Shown here: positions 44,986 to 53,405 of the stretch, piece by piece
Numbering within the stretch: position 1 is the first letter of the stretch
Layout: each line of letters begins with the position of its first letter
Assembly (NCBI RefSeq): GCF_007994135.1
Contig: NZ_VLKF01000001.1
Span: 3,844,001 to 3,908,000 of the forward strand
Origin: Modestobacter roseus
GTDB taxonomy: Bacteria; Actinomycetota; Actinomycetes; Mycobacteriales; Geodermatophilaceae
Reading direction: 5' to 3'
DNA length: 64,000 nucleotides
The notes under the pieces: generated by a model
The model's input: the letters and a program-made list of their open reading frames with translations, nothing else
The model's database searches: none
What the model was told of the DNA's origin: nothing
Program-made: the position numbers and the translations under genes

Positions 44986-46194
44986 TCAGGCGGTGAGGAC
45001 GACGGGCAGGTCGGCGAGCCCGCGCATCACGAACTCCGGACGGCGCTGCGGCCGCGCGCCGAGCTCCAGCGACGAGGTGCGGGACAGCAGTGCGCCGAAG
45101 GAGGCCTGCAGCTCGACCCGGGCCAGCGGCGCGCCGATGCAGAAGTGCACCCCGGCGCCGAAGGAGATGTGCGGGTTGTCGGTGCGCCCGACGTCGAGGG
45201 TGTCCGGGTCGGTGAAGACGCGCGGGTCGCGGTTCGCGCTGCCCAGCAGGGCGGCGATCTTCTGCCCCTGCGCCACGGTGACCCCGCCGATCTCCACGTC
45301 GGCGGTCGCGGTGCGCTCGAACAGCTGCAGCGGCGAGTCGAAGCGCATCAGCTCCTCGATCGCGGTGGGCAGCAGGGCGGGGTCGTCCCGGAGGCGCTGG
45401 AGCTCCGCAGGGTGCTCCAGCAGGGCCAGCAGGCCGTTGCCGCTGACGTTCACCGTCGCCTCGTGGCCGGCGTTGAGCAGCAGGATGCAGGTGGTGACCA
45501 GCTCGTCCTCGGTCAGCCGGTCGCCCTCGGAGTCGCGCACGGTGACCAGGTGGGTGAGCAGGTCCTCGCCCGGGGTGCGGCGGCGTTCGGCGGCGAGTTC
45601 CCGCAGGTAGGCGACGAACTCGGCGGCGGCCCGCTCGGCGTCGTCCTCGACGGCGGTCGTCCGGCCGTACTCGTACATCTTCACGATCGCGTTGGACCAC
45701 GGGCGCAGCAGCGGCCGGTCGGCGGACGGGACGCCGAGCAGCTCGGCGATGACGGCCACCGGCAGCTCCTCGCTCATGCCGGACAGGACGTCGACCGGGG
45801 TGCTGCCGCCGGAGCGCGCCACCAGCTGGTCGACCAGGCCGTCGGCCAGTTCCTGCACCCAGGGCCGCAGCCGCTCGACGTGGCCGCGGGCGAACGCCGT
45901 GCTGATCAGCCGGCGCAGCCGGGTGTGCTCCGGCGGCTCCATCTCCAGGATCGCGTTGCGGTGGATCAGGTTGAACTGGCCGAACCGCTCCGCGGGCGCC
46001 TTGTCCCGCCAGATCCGGCCCAGGCGGCGGTCGCGCAGCACGGCGTTGGCCTCGGCGTGGGTGAACGCCAGCCACATGCCCAGGCCCGCGTCCCACTGCA
46101 CCGGCGCCTGCGCCCGGGCGCGCGCGAACGTGGGGTAGGGATCGGCGACCACGGCCGGGTCGGCCAGGTCCAGGGGGGTGGCAGCCAGCGTCAC
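44986..46194 (-). CDS. Cytochrome P450 (stand-alone)
   Basis: The 402-residue P450 has I-helix NAGHEATV, the ExxR region in AIEELMRFDSPLQLFERTA and haem loop FGAGVHFCIGAPLARVEL with the thiolate at about C352. It resembles CYP107-like soluble actinobacterial P450s. No ferredoxin or reductase is adjacent, so it must borrow redox partners, possibly those of the 13-16 kb operon. The GTG start lies inside a 21-bp palindrome. Confidence 0.93.
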   Translation of the reverse strand: MTLAATPLDLADPAVVADPYPTFARARAQAPVQWDAGLGMWLAFTHAEANAVLRDRRLGRIWRDKAPAERFGQFNLIHRNAILEMEPPEHTRLRRLISTAFARGHVERLRPWVQELADGLVDQLVARSGGSTPVDVLSGMSEELPVAVIAELLGVPSADRPLLRPWSNAIVKMYEYGRTTAVEDDAERAAAEFVAYLRELAAERRRTPGEDLLTHLVTVRDSEGDRLTEDELVTTCILLLNAGHEATVNVSGNGLLALLEHPAELQRLRDDPALLPTAIEELMRFDSPLQLFERTATADVEIGGVTVAQGQKIAALLGSANRDPRVFTDPDTLDVGRTDNPHISFGAGVHFCIGAPLARVELQASFGALLSRTSSLELGARPQRRPEFVMRGLADLPVVLTA

Positions 46195-46211
46195 TGGAGT
46201 GACTCTAGTGA
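46191..46211. promoter_or_regulatory. 21-bp palindrome over the P450 start codon
   Basis: Arms TCACTGGAGT and ACTCTAGTGA match 9 of 10 around the central G at 46201. The P450 GTG start codon lies inside the left arm. A protein bound here would block transcription or initiation of the P450 gene; no regulator gene is adjacent. Confidence 0.55.
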
Positions 46212-46245
46212 GGGTCGGTGGCCGGCGTTCCCTACCCTCGCAGGC

Positions 46246-47184
46246 ATGGCCCGTTCCGCATCCCGCAGCCGTCCCGCCGCCGCCCCGGCCGCCGACGGCG
46301 AGATCAACCCGAAGGCGCCGTGCCCCTGCGGCTCCGGCCGCCGCTACAAGCACTGCCACGGCTCCGGCTACGCCGCGCCGGTGCGGCGCCCGTTCGAGGG
46401 GCTCGCGGGCGAGGCCGACTGGGTCGCGCTGCGCGAGCTGGTGCCGGCCGCCACCGGGAAGCTGCGCACCACCGACGGCCGGGACGTGACGCTGGCCAGC
46501 GTGCTGCCCGGTGGCACGCCCGCGCTGGTGCGCGCCAACGAGGAGATCCTGCTCGGCGTCCAGCTGCCCACCTCCTCCGACGACGTCAGCCGCGACCTGG
46601 GGACGGCGCTGGCCGCCGCGCTGCAGGCCCCGGCCGGTGCCCCGGTCGACCCGGGTCCGATCGGCGCCGCCGGGTCCGCGGGTCCGCGACTGCAGGAGCT
46701 GCTGGACACCAGCGCGCCGCTGCAGGTCACCGTGCACGACGACTTCGGCTTCTGGCTGGAGGGTGCCGAGCCCAACCCGGCCGCCCAGGCCGGGCTGCGG
46801 CAGGCCAACGAGATGATCATGCCCACCGTCCGGCTCGAGGGGCTGGAGGCGGCCTACTGGTGCCGTCCCGCGGTCGACCGGGCGCACGTGCGCTGGGTGC
46901 GGCCGGAGGCCGAGGAGCCGCTGCTGGACGCCCTCGCCCGGCTGGCGGCCGCCGGCGAACTGGGGCTGGGGGAGGGCACCAAGTACGCCGGTGCCTTCCG
47001 GGCCCTGGGTCTCGTCGTCCCGGTGTGGGACGTCCCCGCCGACGTGCCCGGTGCCGACTGGGCCGGCCCCGCGGCCGAGCTGCAGACCCGGCTGGAGGCG
47101 GCGCTCGCCGTCGGCACCCCGCTGACCGCCGACGAGCGGCGCGCCCGCGCCGGGCTCCTCTCCCGCCAGGTCACCCTGCGCTGA
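46246..47184 (+). CDS. DUF5926 protein with SEC-C motif
   Basis: The 312-residue protein has an N-terminal SEC-C zinc motif (PCPCGSGRRYKHCHGSG, about residues 27-43) and then the DUF5926 domain typical of actinobacteria (RRPFEGLAGEADWVALRELV). SEC-C motifs bind zinc and are found in SecA and many proteins of unknown role. TACCCT ends seven bases before the ATG and no ribosome site is visible, so the message is probably leaderless. A strong terminator follows. Confidence 0.9.
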   Translation: MARSASRSRPAAAPAADGEINPKAPCPCGSGRRYKHCHGSGYAAPVRRPFEGLAGEADWVALRELVPAATGKLRTTDGRDVTLASVLPGGTPALVRANEEILLGVQLPTSSDDVSRDLGTALAAALQAPAGAPVDPGPIGAAGSAGPRLQELLDTSAPLQVTVHDDFGFWLEGAEPNPAAQAGLRQANEMIMPTVRLEGLEAAYWCRPAVDRAHVRWVRPEAEEPLLDALARLAAAGELGLGEGTKYAGAFRALGLVVPVWDVPADVPGADWAGPAAELQTRLEAALAVGTPLTADERRARAGLLSRQVTLR

Positions 47185-47189
47185 CGCAC

Positions 47190-47222
47190 GGTGCCGCCGC
47201 GGTCCCGGACCGCGGCGGCACC
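47190..47222 (+). terminator. Terminator after the DUF5926 gene
   Basis: Perfect 15-base arms enclose a three-base loop, starting six bases past the stop. Confidence 0.85.
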
Positions 47223-47270
47223 GGTGGGCATACCGTGGTGGCCGCACGGCACGGCTGAGGAGGAACGGAC

Positions 47271-48251
47271 ATGCACGACCACGGTGGCATGGGCATGCAC
47301 CTGCCGGAACTGCCGCCGACGACCGGACGGGTGCTGGCCCTCGACCTGGGCGCGGCCTCGCCGGTGGCCTGGCTGGCCGTCCTGCTCGCCGTCGCGTACG
47401 GCGTCGGCCTGTGGCGGCTGCACGCCCGTGGCGTCCGCTGGTCGCCGTTGCGCACCGCCTCCTGGCTGGCCGGCTGCGCCGTCACGTTCTACGTGACCGC
47501 CAGCGGGCTGCAGACCTACGGCATGGGGATGTTCAGCCTGCACATGGTCCAGCACATGGTGCTGAGCATGATCAGTCCGCTGTTCCTGCTGCTGGGCGCG
47601 CCGGTGACCCTCGCCCTGCGGGCACTGCCGGCGTCCCCCGGAGCGTCGGGGATGCCGCGGCGGCTGCTGCTGTCAGCCCTGCACAGCCGGCTCGGGCAGG
47701 CGGTCGCCTCGCCGCTGTTCACCGTGCCGCTGTTCATCGTCAGCCTCTACGGCCTGTACTTCACGCCGATCTTCGACGACCTGATGGCGACGACGGCCGG
47801 GCACACCTTCATGCTGCTGCACTTCCTGGTCACCGGGCTGCTGTTCTTCGGTCCGATCCTGGCCATCGACCCGTGGCCGCGCCGCTCCGGGCACGGCGCC
47901 CGGATGCTCGAGCTGCTGCTGCCCGCGCCGTTCCACGCGTTCTTCGGTGTGACCGTGATGATGAGCAGCGGGATCCTGCTGACCAGCTACGCGAACCCGC
48001 CGGAGTCCTGGGGGATCGACCCGCTCTACGACCAGGCCGCGGCCGGGGGCATCGCCTGGTCGTTCGGGGAGTTCCCGACCGTGCTGGTGCTCGCGGTGGT
48101 GTTCTTCTCGTGGACCAGGTCGGAGGAGCGGGCCAACCGCGCCGCCGACCGGGCCCGTGAGCGGGCCATCGCCCGCGGGGAGAGCGGCGACGACCCGGCG
48201 CTGGTGGCCTACAACGAGCGGCTGCGCCGCCTCGCCGCCCAGCAGCCCTGA
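47271..48251 (+). CDS. CtaG/Caa3-type cytochrome oxidase assembly membrane protein
   Basis: The 326-residue protein has about seven transmembrane helices and the CtaG (caa3_CtaG) signatures GMFSLHMVQHMVLSMISP and AGHTFMLLHFLVTGLLFFG. The N-terminus MHDHGGMGMHLPEL is rich in His and Met and could bind copper. The family is linked to copper insertion into haem-copper oxidase. GGAGG stands seven bases before the ATG. The gene lies close to a SigC-like sigma factor gene, which may be relevant to copper control. Confidence 0.9.
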   Translation: MHDHGGMGMHLPELPPTTGRVLALDLGAASPVAWLAVLLAVAYGVGLWRLHARGVRWSPLRTASWLAGCAVTFYVTASGLQTYGMGMFSLHMVQHMVLSMISPLFLLLGAPVTLALRALPASPGASGMPRRLLLSALHSRLGQAVASPLFTVPLFIVSLYGLYFTPIFDDLMATTAGHTFMLLHFLVTGLLFFGPILAIDPWPRRSGHGARMLELLLPAPFHAFFGVTVMMSSGILLTSYANPPESWGIDPLYDQAAAGGIAWSFGEFPTVLVLAVVFFSWTRSEERANRAADRARERAIARGESGDDPALVAYNERLRRLAAQQP

Positions 48252-48287
48252 CCTCGTGCTGGCACTCGTGCACCCTAAGGTGCGCGG

Positions 48288-49069
48288 GTGCCGTTCACCC
48301 TGGCCCACCCTGCTGCGGTGCTGCCGTTGCTGCGCACCCCGCTGGCGCCCTCCGCACTGGTCGCCGGGTCGGTGGCGCCGGACCTGCCGTACTACGCCTC
48401 CCTGCAGTGGCTCGGTGGCGACTACAACCTGACCCTGACGCACGAGTGGTCCTCCGTGCTGTGGCTCGACCCGCTGATCGGGTTGGTGCTGCTCGCCGCG
48501 TTCCAGGTGCTGTTCAAGCGGCCACTGCTCGCGCTGCTGCCACCTGCCGCCGCCGGGCGGGCGGTCCCGGCCGCCCGGGGTTCCGCTGGCGCAGCGCGGC
48601 GGCGTCGGCCTCGATCGCCGGGTCGCTGGTGGTCGGGGCGGCGACCCACGTGCTGTGGGACGACCTGACCCGCGCGCCGGGGCCGCCCTGGTCGCTGCGC
48701 CTGGAGGTCGCCTTCACCGTGCTGGGCGGTGCCGCGCTGCTGTGGTGGCTGGTCCGCTGGTGGCGGGCCACCCCGCCGCGCCCGGTGCCGGACGGCGTCC
48801 TGGCGCCCCGGCGGGTGCGCACCGCCGTCCCCGCGCTGCTCGCGGTGGTGGCGGTGCTGGCCGGGGTGGTCTCGGGAGTCCGGAGGCTGCCGGAGTTCCG
48901 GGAGGCCTACCGGCTCGACGCGACCGTGGACTGGGCCGGGGTGGCCGAGGCGGAGCTGCGGACGTTCCTGGTCGACGGCGGGACGGCGCTCCTGGTGGCG
49001 CTGGTGGTTTACGCCGTGGGCTGGCATCTCGTCCGGCTGCGTGCCGCGCCCGTCACCCTGGGGTCCTGA
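48288..49069 (+). pseudogene. DUF4184 membrane protein, frameshifted
   Basis: The first frame gives MPFTLAHPAAVLPLL, PSALVAGSVAPDLPYY and two hydrophobic segments, the start of a DUF4184 protein. Near 48580 the similarity moves to another frame (FRWRSAAASASIAG, GAATHVLWDDLTRAPG, then four hydrophobic helices) and ends at 49069. Adding one G to the GGGG run at 48577-48580 would restore a single frame of about 260 residues. Either the gene is broken, or the run length is a sequencing error. TAAGGT six bases before the GTG suggests a leaderless message. Confidence 0.75.
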
Positions 49070-49073
49070 GCGG

Positions 49074-49628
49074 TCAGGAGGGGCGGCGGGTGCGGGGGTG
49101 GTCGGCGGCGACCAGCGCCTCGACCAGATCGGCGCGGGCCCGCGCGACCCGGGAGCGGATGGTGCCCACCGGGCACCCGACCACCTCGGCCGCCTCGGCG
49201 TAGGGCAGCCCGATCAGCTGGGTGAGCACGAACGCCTCGCGGCGTTCGGGGTCGAGCCGGTCGAGCACGTCCTGCGCGGCGACCGTGCCGCCCACCACGT
49301 CGGCGGGGGCGTCGCGGACCAGGTCGCCGAGGTCGGTGTCGTCCTCGACCAGCACCAGCCGGCGGCGCTTCTTCGAGCGCAGGTGGTCGGCGCACACCCG
49401 GCGGGCGATCGACAGCAGCCAGGTGCGCACGCTCGAGCGGCCCTCGAACCGGACCAGCGCAGGCAGTGCCCGCAGGTAGGTCTCCTGGGTGAGGTCCTCG
49501 GCGACCTGCCGGTCGGCCAGGTGGGCGCACAGCCGCCACACCTCGGCCTGCGTCTCGCGCACGAACGCCGCCTGCGCGGCGCCGTCGCCCGCCGCCGCCC
49601 GGGCCGCGAGCCGCTCCAGCTGCTCCAC
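49074..49628 (-). CDS. sigC: ECF RNA polymerase sigma factor, SigC-like
   Basis: The 184-residue protein has sigma region 2 (EDLTQETYLRALPALVRF, RTWLLSIARRVCADHLRSK) and region 4 (LTQLIGLPYAEAAEVVG, CPVGTIRSRVARARADL). The region 4 sequence closely resembles mycobacterial SigC as I remember it. There is no additional C-terminal domain. The GTG chosen has GGAGG six bases upstream; an earlier GTG touches the ribosome site and is unlikely. It is divergent from a zinc-finger membrane protein that is probably its anti-sigma factor. Confidence 0.88.
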   Translation of the reverse strand: MEQLERLAARAAAGDGAAQAAFVRETQAEVWRLCAHLADRQVAEDLTQETYLRALPALVRFEGRSSVRTWLLSIARRVCADHLRSKKRRRLVLVEDDTDLGDLVRDAPADVVGGTVAAQDVLDRLDPERREAFVLTQLIGLPYAEAAEVVGCPVGTIRSRVARARADLVEALVAADHPRTRRPS

Positions 49629-49667
49629 GACCACCCTCCGGGAACCGCACGACTGTCGGCGACGACT

Positions 49668-50402
49668 ATGCCAGTCGTGCGGTGTGCTCCCTTTCGTGAG
49701 GCGATCTCGGCGGGTCTGGACGGCGAGGACCCCGGCATGCCCCAGCGCTGGGTCGACGAGCACCTGGCCGGCTGCGCGGCGTGCCGCGGCTGGGCGGAGG
49801 CGGCCGCGGAGGTGACCCGGCGGGCGCGACTCGTGCCCGCCCCCGCGGTGCCCGACGTGACGGCGGCGGTGCTCGGCCGGCTGCCCGCGGCCCGGGCGCG
49901 GCGGAGCTGGGTGGACGCCGGGCTGCGGGTGGCGCTGCTCGCCGTCGGCGCCGCGCAGCTCGCGGTGAGCCTGCCGGCGTTCCTCGGGGCGGGCAGCGGG
50001 GCCGCCCCGGTGCACCTGGCGCACGAGACCGGCGCCTGGAACCTCGGGCTGGCCGCCTGCTTCCTGGTGGTGGCCGCCCGCCCCCGGCTGGCCGCCGGCG
50101 CGCTGCCGTTCCTGCTCTCCTTCACCGCGGTGCTGGCCTGGGTGACCCTCGCCGACCTCGGTGCCGGGCACGTGCACGCCGCCCGGGCCGGAGCGCACCT
50201 GCTGCTGGTCGGCGGCGCCGTCCTGGTCAGCGCCCTGGCGCTGCGCGCCCGGACCCCCGGCCCCGGGCCGCTGGGCGCCGTCCGCGAGTGGACCGGCCGG
50301 GTCACCTCCCGGGCCGGTCGCGACGGGGTCGGGACGACGGTGCGCCGGGTTCCCGCGCGTACCCTGCCCGCCGACCCCGTCGCCGAGCAGCGGGCCGCCT
50401 GA
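49668..50402 (+). CDS. Zinc-finger (zf-HC2) membrane protein, probable anti-sigma factor
   Basis: The 244-residue protein has an N-terminal zinc-binding anti-sigma motif (EHLAGCAACRGW: H-x3-C-x2-C, with an upstream Cys at residue 6) and then four transmembrane helices between about 85 and 205. Such membrane zinc-finger proteins hold ECF sigma factors inactive. The ATG lies 39 bases from the divergent sigC start, the normal position for a sigma/anti-sigma pair. The signal sensed is unknown. Confidence 0.82.
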   Translation: MPVVRCAPFREAISAGLDGEDPGMPQRWVDEHLAGCAACRGWAEAAAEVTRRARLVPAPAVPDVTAAVLGRLPAARARRSWVDAGLRVALLAVGAAQLAVSLPAFLGAGSGAAPVHLAHETGAWNLGLAACFLVVAARPRLAAGALPFLLSFTAVLAWVTLADLGAGHVHAARAGAHLLLVGGAVLVSALALRARTPGPGPLGAVREWTGRVTSRAGRDGVGTTVRRVPARTLPADPVAEQRAA

Positions 50403-50488
50403 CCTCGTCGGCGGCCGTGATCACCTCGCACCGAGCGGGGCCACCCGGGCGGGATGACCCCGCCGGCGCCGAGGTGGTCAGCGCCGGC

Positions 50489-51250
50489 TCAGAGCCGCTG
50501 CCCGCCGGAGACCTCGATCCGCTGGCCGGTGATCCAGCCGGTGCTCCCGGTCAGCAGCGCCGCCACGGCCCCGCCGACGTCGTCGGGCAGCCCGGCCCGG
50601 CCCATCGCGGTCATCCCCGCGACGGCGGCGTTGACCTCGGGGACGTCGCGGACGGCGCCGCCGCTGAAGTCGGTCGCGATGGCCCCGGGCGCGATGGTGT
50701 TCACCGCGATCCCCCGCGGGCCGAGCTCCAGGGCGAAGTAGCGGGCCAGCACCTCCACGGCGCCCTTCACCGCGGCGTAGGCGCCGTAGCCCCCGGCCAG
50801 GGTGAACCGGGCCAGCCCGGTCGAGGTGAACAGCACCTTCCCGCCGTCGGCGAGGAGCGGGAGCAGCGCCTGGGTCAGGAACAGCGGGCCGGTGAGGTGC
50901 ACGGCCACCAGCGCGTCCAGCTCCGGTTCGGTGGTCTCGGCGAGGGGGCGGTGCAGGCCGTGGCCGGCGTTGTTCACCAGGTGGTCGATCGTCTCCCGGT
51001 CGAAGTGGTCGGCCAGGGTGCGCCGCAGCTCGGTGACGAAGGCCGGGAAGCCCGCGGTCGTGCCGGTGTCCAGCTGGAGGGCGGCGGCCCGCCGTCCGGT
51101 CGCCTCGATCTCGGCGACGACGGCGGCGGCCTCCTCGGCGCTGGACCGGTAGGTGAGCACGACGTCGACGCCGGCCCGGGCCAGGTGCAGGGCGCTGTTC
51201 CGGCCGAGGCCGCGGCTGCCGCCGGTGATGAGGGCGAGAGGGGTGGTCAT
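50489..51250 (-). CDS. Short-chain dehydrogenase/reductase
   Basis: The 253-residue SDR has the classical cofactor motif ALITGGSRGLGRNSALHLA, NNAG at about 93-96, the catalytic Ser near 143 and the Y158-x3-K162 pair in YGAYAAVKGA. Arg at position 34-35 favours NADPH. The substrate is unknown. GGAG stands five bases before the ATG. It is divergent from a TetR regulator across a gap with repeated TTAGCG-type sites and is therefore likely induced by the ligand of that regulator. Confidence 0.92.
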   Translation of the reverse strand: MTTPLALITGGSRGLGRNSALHLARAGVDVVLTYRSSAEEAAAVVAEIEATGRRAAALQLDTGTTAGFPAFVTELRRTLADHFDRETIDHLVNNAGHGLHRPLAETTEPELDALVAVHLTGPLFLTQALLPLLADGGKVLFTSTGLARFTLAGGYGAYAAVKGAVEVLARYFALELGPRGIAVNTIAPGAIATDFSGGAVRDVPEVNAAVAGMTAMGRAGLPDDVGGAVAALLTGSTGWITGQRIEVSGGQRL

Positions 51251-51277
51251 GGGGGCTCCGATCTGTTAGCGGTTTGA

Positions 51278-51356
51278 TTAGCGGTGCTATTCCGTTGTAG
51301 CACGCGACCGTTAACGGCGCTACCCGCAATGTGCAGGCGGCGTGTTAGCGTTGCTA
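51278..51356. promoter_or_regulatory. Three TTAGCG-GTGCTA-type operators between SDR and TetR genes
   Basis: Twelve-base sites TTAGCGGTGCTA (51278-51289), TTAACGGCGCTA (51311-51322) and TTAGCGTTGCTA (51345-51356) are spaced 33 and 34 bp apart. A partial copy (TTAGCGGTTTGA) starts at 51266. The last full site covers TAGCGT, a likely -10 box six bases before the TetR ATG. They are the probable TetR operators. Confidence 0.7.
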
Positions 51357-51357
51357 C

Positions 51358-52053
51358 ATGAGCAGCCCGACGACGCGCGAGCGGATCGTGGACGCGGCCC
51401 TCCGGCTGCTCGACGAGGGCGGCGTCGACGCGATGTCCACCCGCGCGGTCGGCGCCGCCGCCGGGGTGCAGGCGCCGACCATCTACCGCCTCTTCGAGGA
51501 CAAGCAGGGGCTGCTCGACGCGGTGACGGAGCGGCGGTTCGCGGAGTACGTCGAGCAGAAGACGACGCGCGAGCACGCCGAGGACCCGGTCGAGGACCTC
51601 CGGCGGGGCTGGGACCTGCACGTCGGGTTCGGCCTGGCCAACCCGGCGGCCTACGTCGCGATCTACGGCACCCCACGGCCCGGCGGCCCCTCGCCGGCGG
51701 TCCAGCGGTCGACGGAGATCCTGCTCGGCATGCTGCGGCGGATCGCGGCGGCCGGCCGGCTGCGGGTCGACGAGCACACGGCCGCGCAGCTGGTGCACGC
51801 CGCCGGCCTCGGGGTGACGCTGGTGCTGATCAGCACCCCGGCGGCCGAGCGCGACCCGCGGTTCGCCGACGTCGCCCGGGAGGCGGCCATCGCCGCCGTG
51901 ACCACCGACCCGCCGGCCGACGTCCCCGGGGCGCCGCTGCCCGCTGCGGCGCGGACGCTGCGCGCTGCGCTCCCTGCCGTCGACGTCCTCAGTCCGGGGG
52001 AGAAGGTGCTGATGGGGGAGTGGCTCGACCGCATCGGGCCCCCGGGCGACTGA
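51358..52053 (+). CDS. TetR-family regulator
   Basis: The 231-residue protein has the TetR DNA-binding domain at residues 5-55 (TRERIVDAALRLLDEGGVDAMSTRAVGAAAGVQAPTIYRLFEDK pattern read in pieces) and a helical C-terminal ligand domain. It is divergent from the SDR gene and very probably represses it and itself. There is no ribosome site, and TAGCGT lies six bases before the ATG, so the message is likely leaderless with the operator over the -10 box. Confidence 0.92.
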   Translation: MSSPTTRERIVDAALRLLDEGGVDAMSTRAVGAAAGVQAPTIYRLFEDKQGLLDAVTERRFAEYVEQKTTREHAEDPVEDLRRGWDLHVGFGLANPAAYVAIYGTPRPGGPSPAVQRSTEILLGMLRRIAAAGRLRVDEHTAAQLVHAAGLGVTLVLISTPAAERDPRFADVAREAAIAAVTTDPPADVPGAPLPAAARTLRAALPAVDVLSPGEKVLMGEWLDRIGPPGD

Positions 52054-52103
52054 CCGCGGCGGGACACCCGGCGTTCACCCGGCGTCCCTACGATCCCCGG
52101 ACC

Positions 52104-52136
52104 ATGCCGACCCCCCGACGCAGGTCCGGCCGGTGA
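52104..52136 (+). CDS. Ten-codon upstream frame coupled to the permease gene
   Basis: ATG opens a frame reading MPTPRRRSGR whose TGA overlaps the permease GTG (GTGA). TACGAT at 52089-52094 could be the -10 box nine bases upstream. It may serve only to bring ribosomes to the permease start, which has no ribosome site of its own. A chance frame cannot be excluded. Confidence 0.35.
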   Translation: MPTPRRRSGR

Positions 52137-53401
52137 CGGGCGCGCTCGCCCGCCGGCTGGGCACCGGCGACGCCGTCGTCATCGGCCTGGGCTCGATGAT
52201 CGGTGCCGGGGTCTTCGCCGCCTTCGCCCCCGCTGCACGGGCCGCCGGCGCCGGGCTGCTGATCGGGCTGCTGCTCGCCGCCGTCGTCGCCTACGCCAAT
52301 GCGACCGCCTCGGCCCAGCTCGCCGCGCAGTACCCCCGTTCCGGTGGCACCTACCTCTACGGCCGGGAGCGGCTCGGCCCGTGGTGGGGCTTCCTCGCCG
52401 GCTGGGGCTTCGTGATCGGCAAGACGGCGAGCTGCGCGGCGATGGCGCTGACCTTCGCCGCCTACGCCGCCCCCGAGGGCTGGCAGCGCCCGGTCGCGGT
52501 GGGCGCCGTCGCCGCGCTGGCCGCGGTCAACTACCGCGGCATCACCCGCACCGCCCGGCTCACCCGGGTGATCGTCACCGTGGTGCTCACCGCGCTGACC
52601 GTGGTGGTGCTGGCCAGCCTGGTGGGCGGGTCACCGACGTGGTCACGGGTCAGCCCCTGGGACGGCGCCAGCGGCGGCTGGTACGGCGTCCTCCAGTCGG
52701 CCGGGCTGCTGTTCTTCGCCTTCGCCGGCTACGCCCGGATCGCCACGATGGGCGAGGAGGTGCGTGACCCCGCGCGCACCATCCCTCGGGCGATCCAGCT
52801 GGCCCTGGGGCTGGCGGTCGTCGTCTACGCGGTCGTCGCGGTCACCCTGCTGGCGGTGCTCGGCCCGGACGGGACGGCGGCGACGGCGGCGCCGCTGGCG
52901 GCCGCGGTCGACGCCGGCAGCTGGTCGTGGGCGGCGCCGGTGGTCCGCATCGGCGGCGCGGCCGCGGCGCTGGGCGCCCTGCTCGCGCTGATCGCCGGCA
53001 TCGGCCGCACCAGCCTGGCGATGGCCCGGGAGCGGGACCTGCCCGGGTGGCTGGCCGCCGCGCACCCGCGGTACGCGGTGCCGCACCGCGCCGAGGTGGC
53101 GCTCGCCGTCGTCGTCTGCGTGCTGGTGCTCACCGTCGACCTGCGCGGCGCGATCGGGTTCTCCTCCTTCGGCGTGCTGCTCTACTACCTGGTCGCCAAC
53201 CTGTCGGCGTTCACCCAGGCGCCCCCGCACCGGCGGTTCCCGCGGGCGCTGCAGGTGGTCGGGGCGGTCGGCTGCGTCGTCCTGGTGGTCACGCTGCCGC
53301 CGAGCGCGGTCGCCGTCGGCGTCGGCGTGCTCGCGGTCGGCGTCCTGGGCCGGCTGGCGCGCCTGTCGCGGGGCGGCCGGACCGGCGACCTGGTTGAGTG
53401 A
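52133..53401 (+). CDS. APC-family amino acid permease
   Basis: The 422-residue protein has 11-12 transmembrane helices. It begins GTGDAVVIGLGSMIGAGVFA, the helix-1 GSxxGxGxF-like signature of amino acid/polyamine transporters, and has FFAFAGYARIATMGEE on helix 6. It probably imports an amino acid or amine by proton symport. The GTG start overlaps the stop of a ten-codon upstream frame. Its TGA overlaps the first codons of the next gene. Confidence 0.88.
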   Translation: MTGALARRLGTGDAVVIGLGSMIGAGVFAAFAPAARAAGAGLLIGLLLAAVVAYANATASAQLAAQYPRSGGTYLYGRERLGPWWGFLAGWGFVIGKTASCAAMALTFAAYAAPEGWQRPVAVGAVAALAAVNYRGITRTARLTRVIVTVVLTALTVVVLASLVGGSPTWSRVSPWDGASGGWYGVLQSAGLLFFAFAGYARIATMGEEVRDPARTIPRAIQLALGLAVVVYAVVAVTLLAVLGPDGTAATAAPLAAAVDAGSWSWAAPVVRIGGAAAALGALLALIAGIGRTSLAMARERDLPGWLAAAHPRYAVPHRAEVALAVVVCVLVLTVDLRGAIGFSSFGVLLYYLVANLSAFTQAPPHRRFPRALQVVGAVGCVVLVVTLPPSAVAVGVGVLAVGVLGRLARLSRGGRTGDLVE

Positions 53402-53405
53402 TCAT

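Noticed and set aside
44986-47247. A P450 with a 350-residue N-terminal extension.
   Set aside because: The extension is antisense to the DUF5926 gene. The P450 domain begins at the GTG at 46194, with normal family length.
49629-49667. ECF autoregulatory promoter (GGGAAC near 49640) between sigC and its partner.
   Set aside because: The gap is only 39 bases, so a -35/-10 pair with GGGAAC would place the start inside or beyond the coding region; the match is weak.
50403-50488. Terminator between the anti-sigma and SDR genes.
   Set aside because: An imperfect inverted repeat exists (around CACCTCG/CGAGGTG), but with a long loop and mismatches; support is weak.
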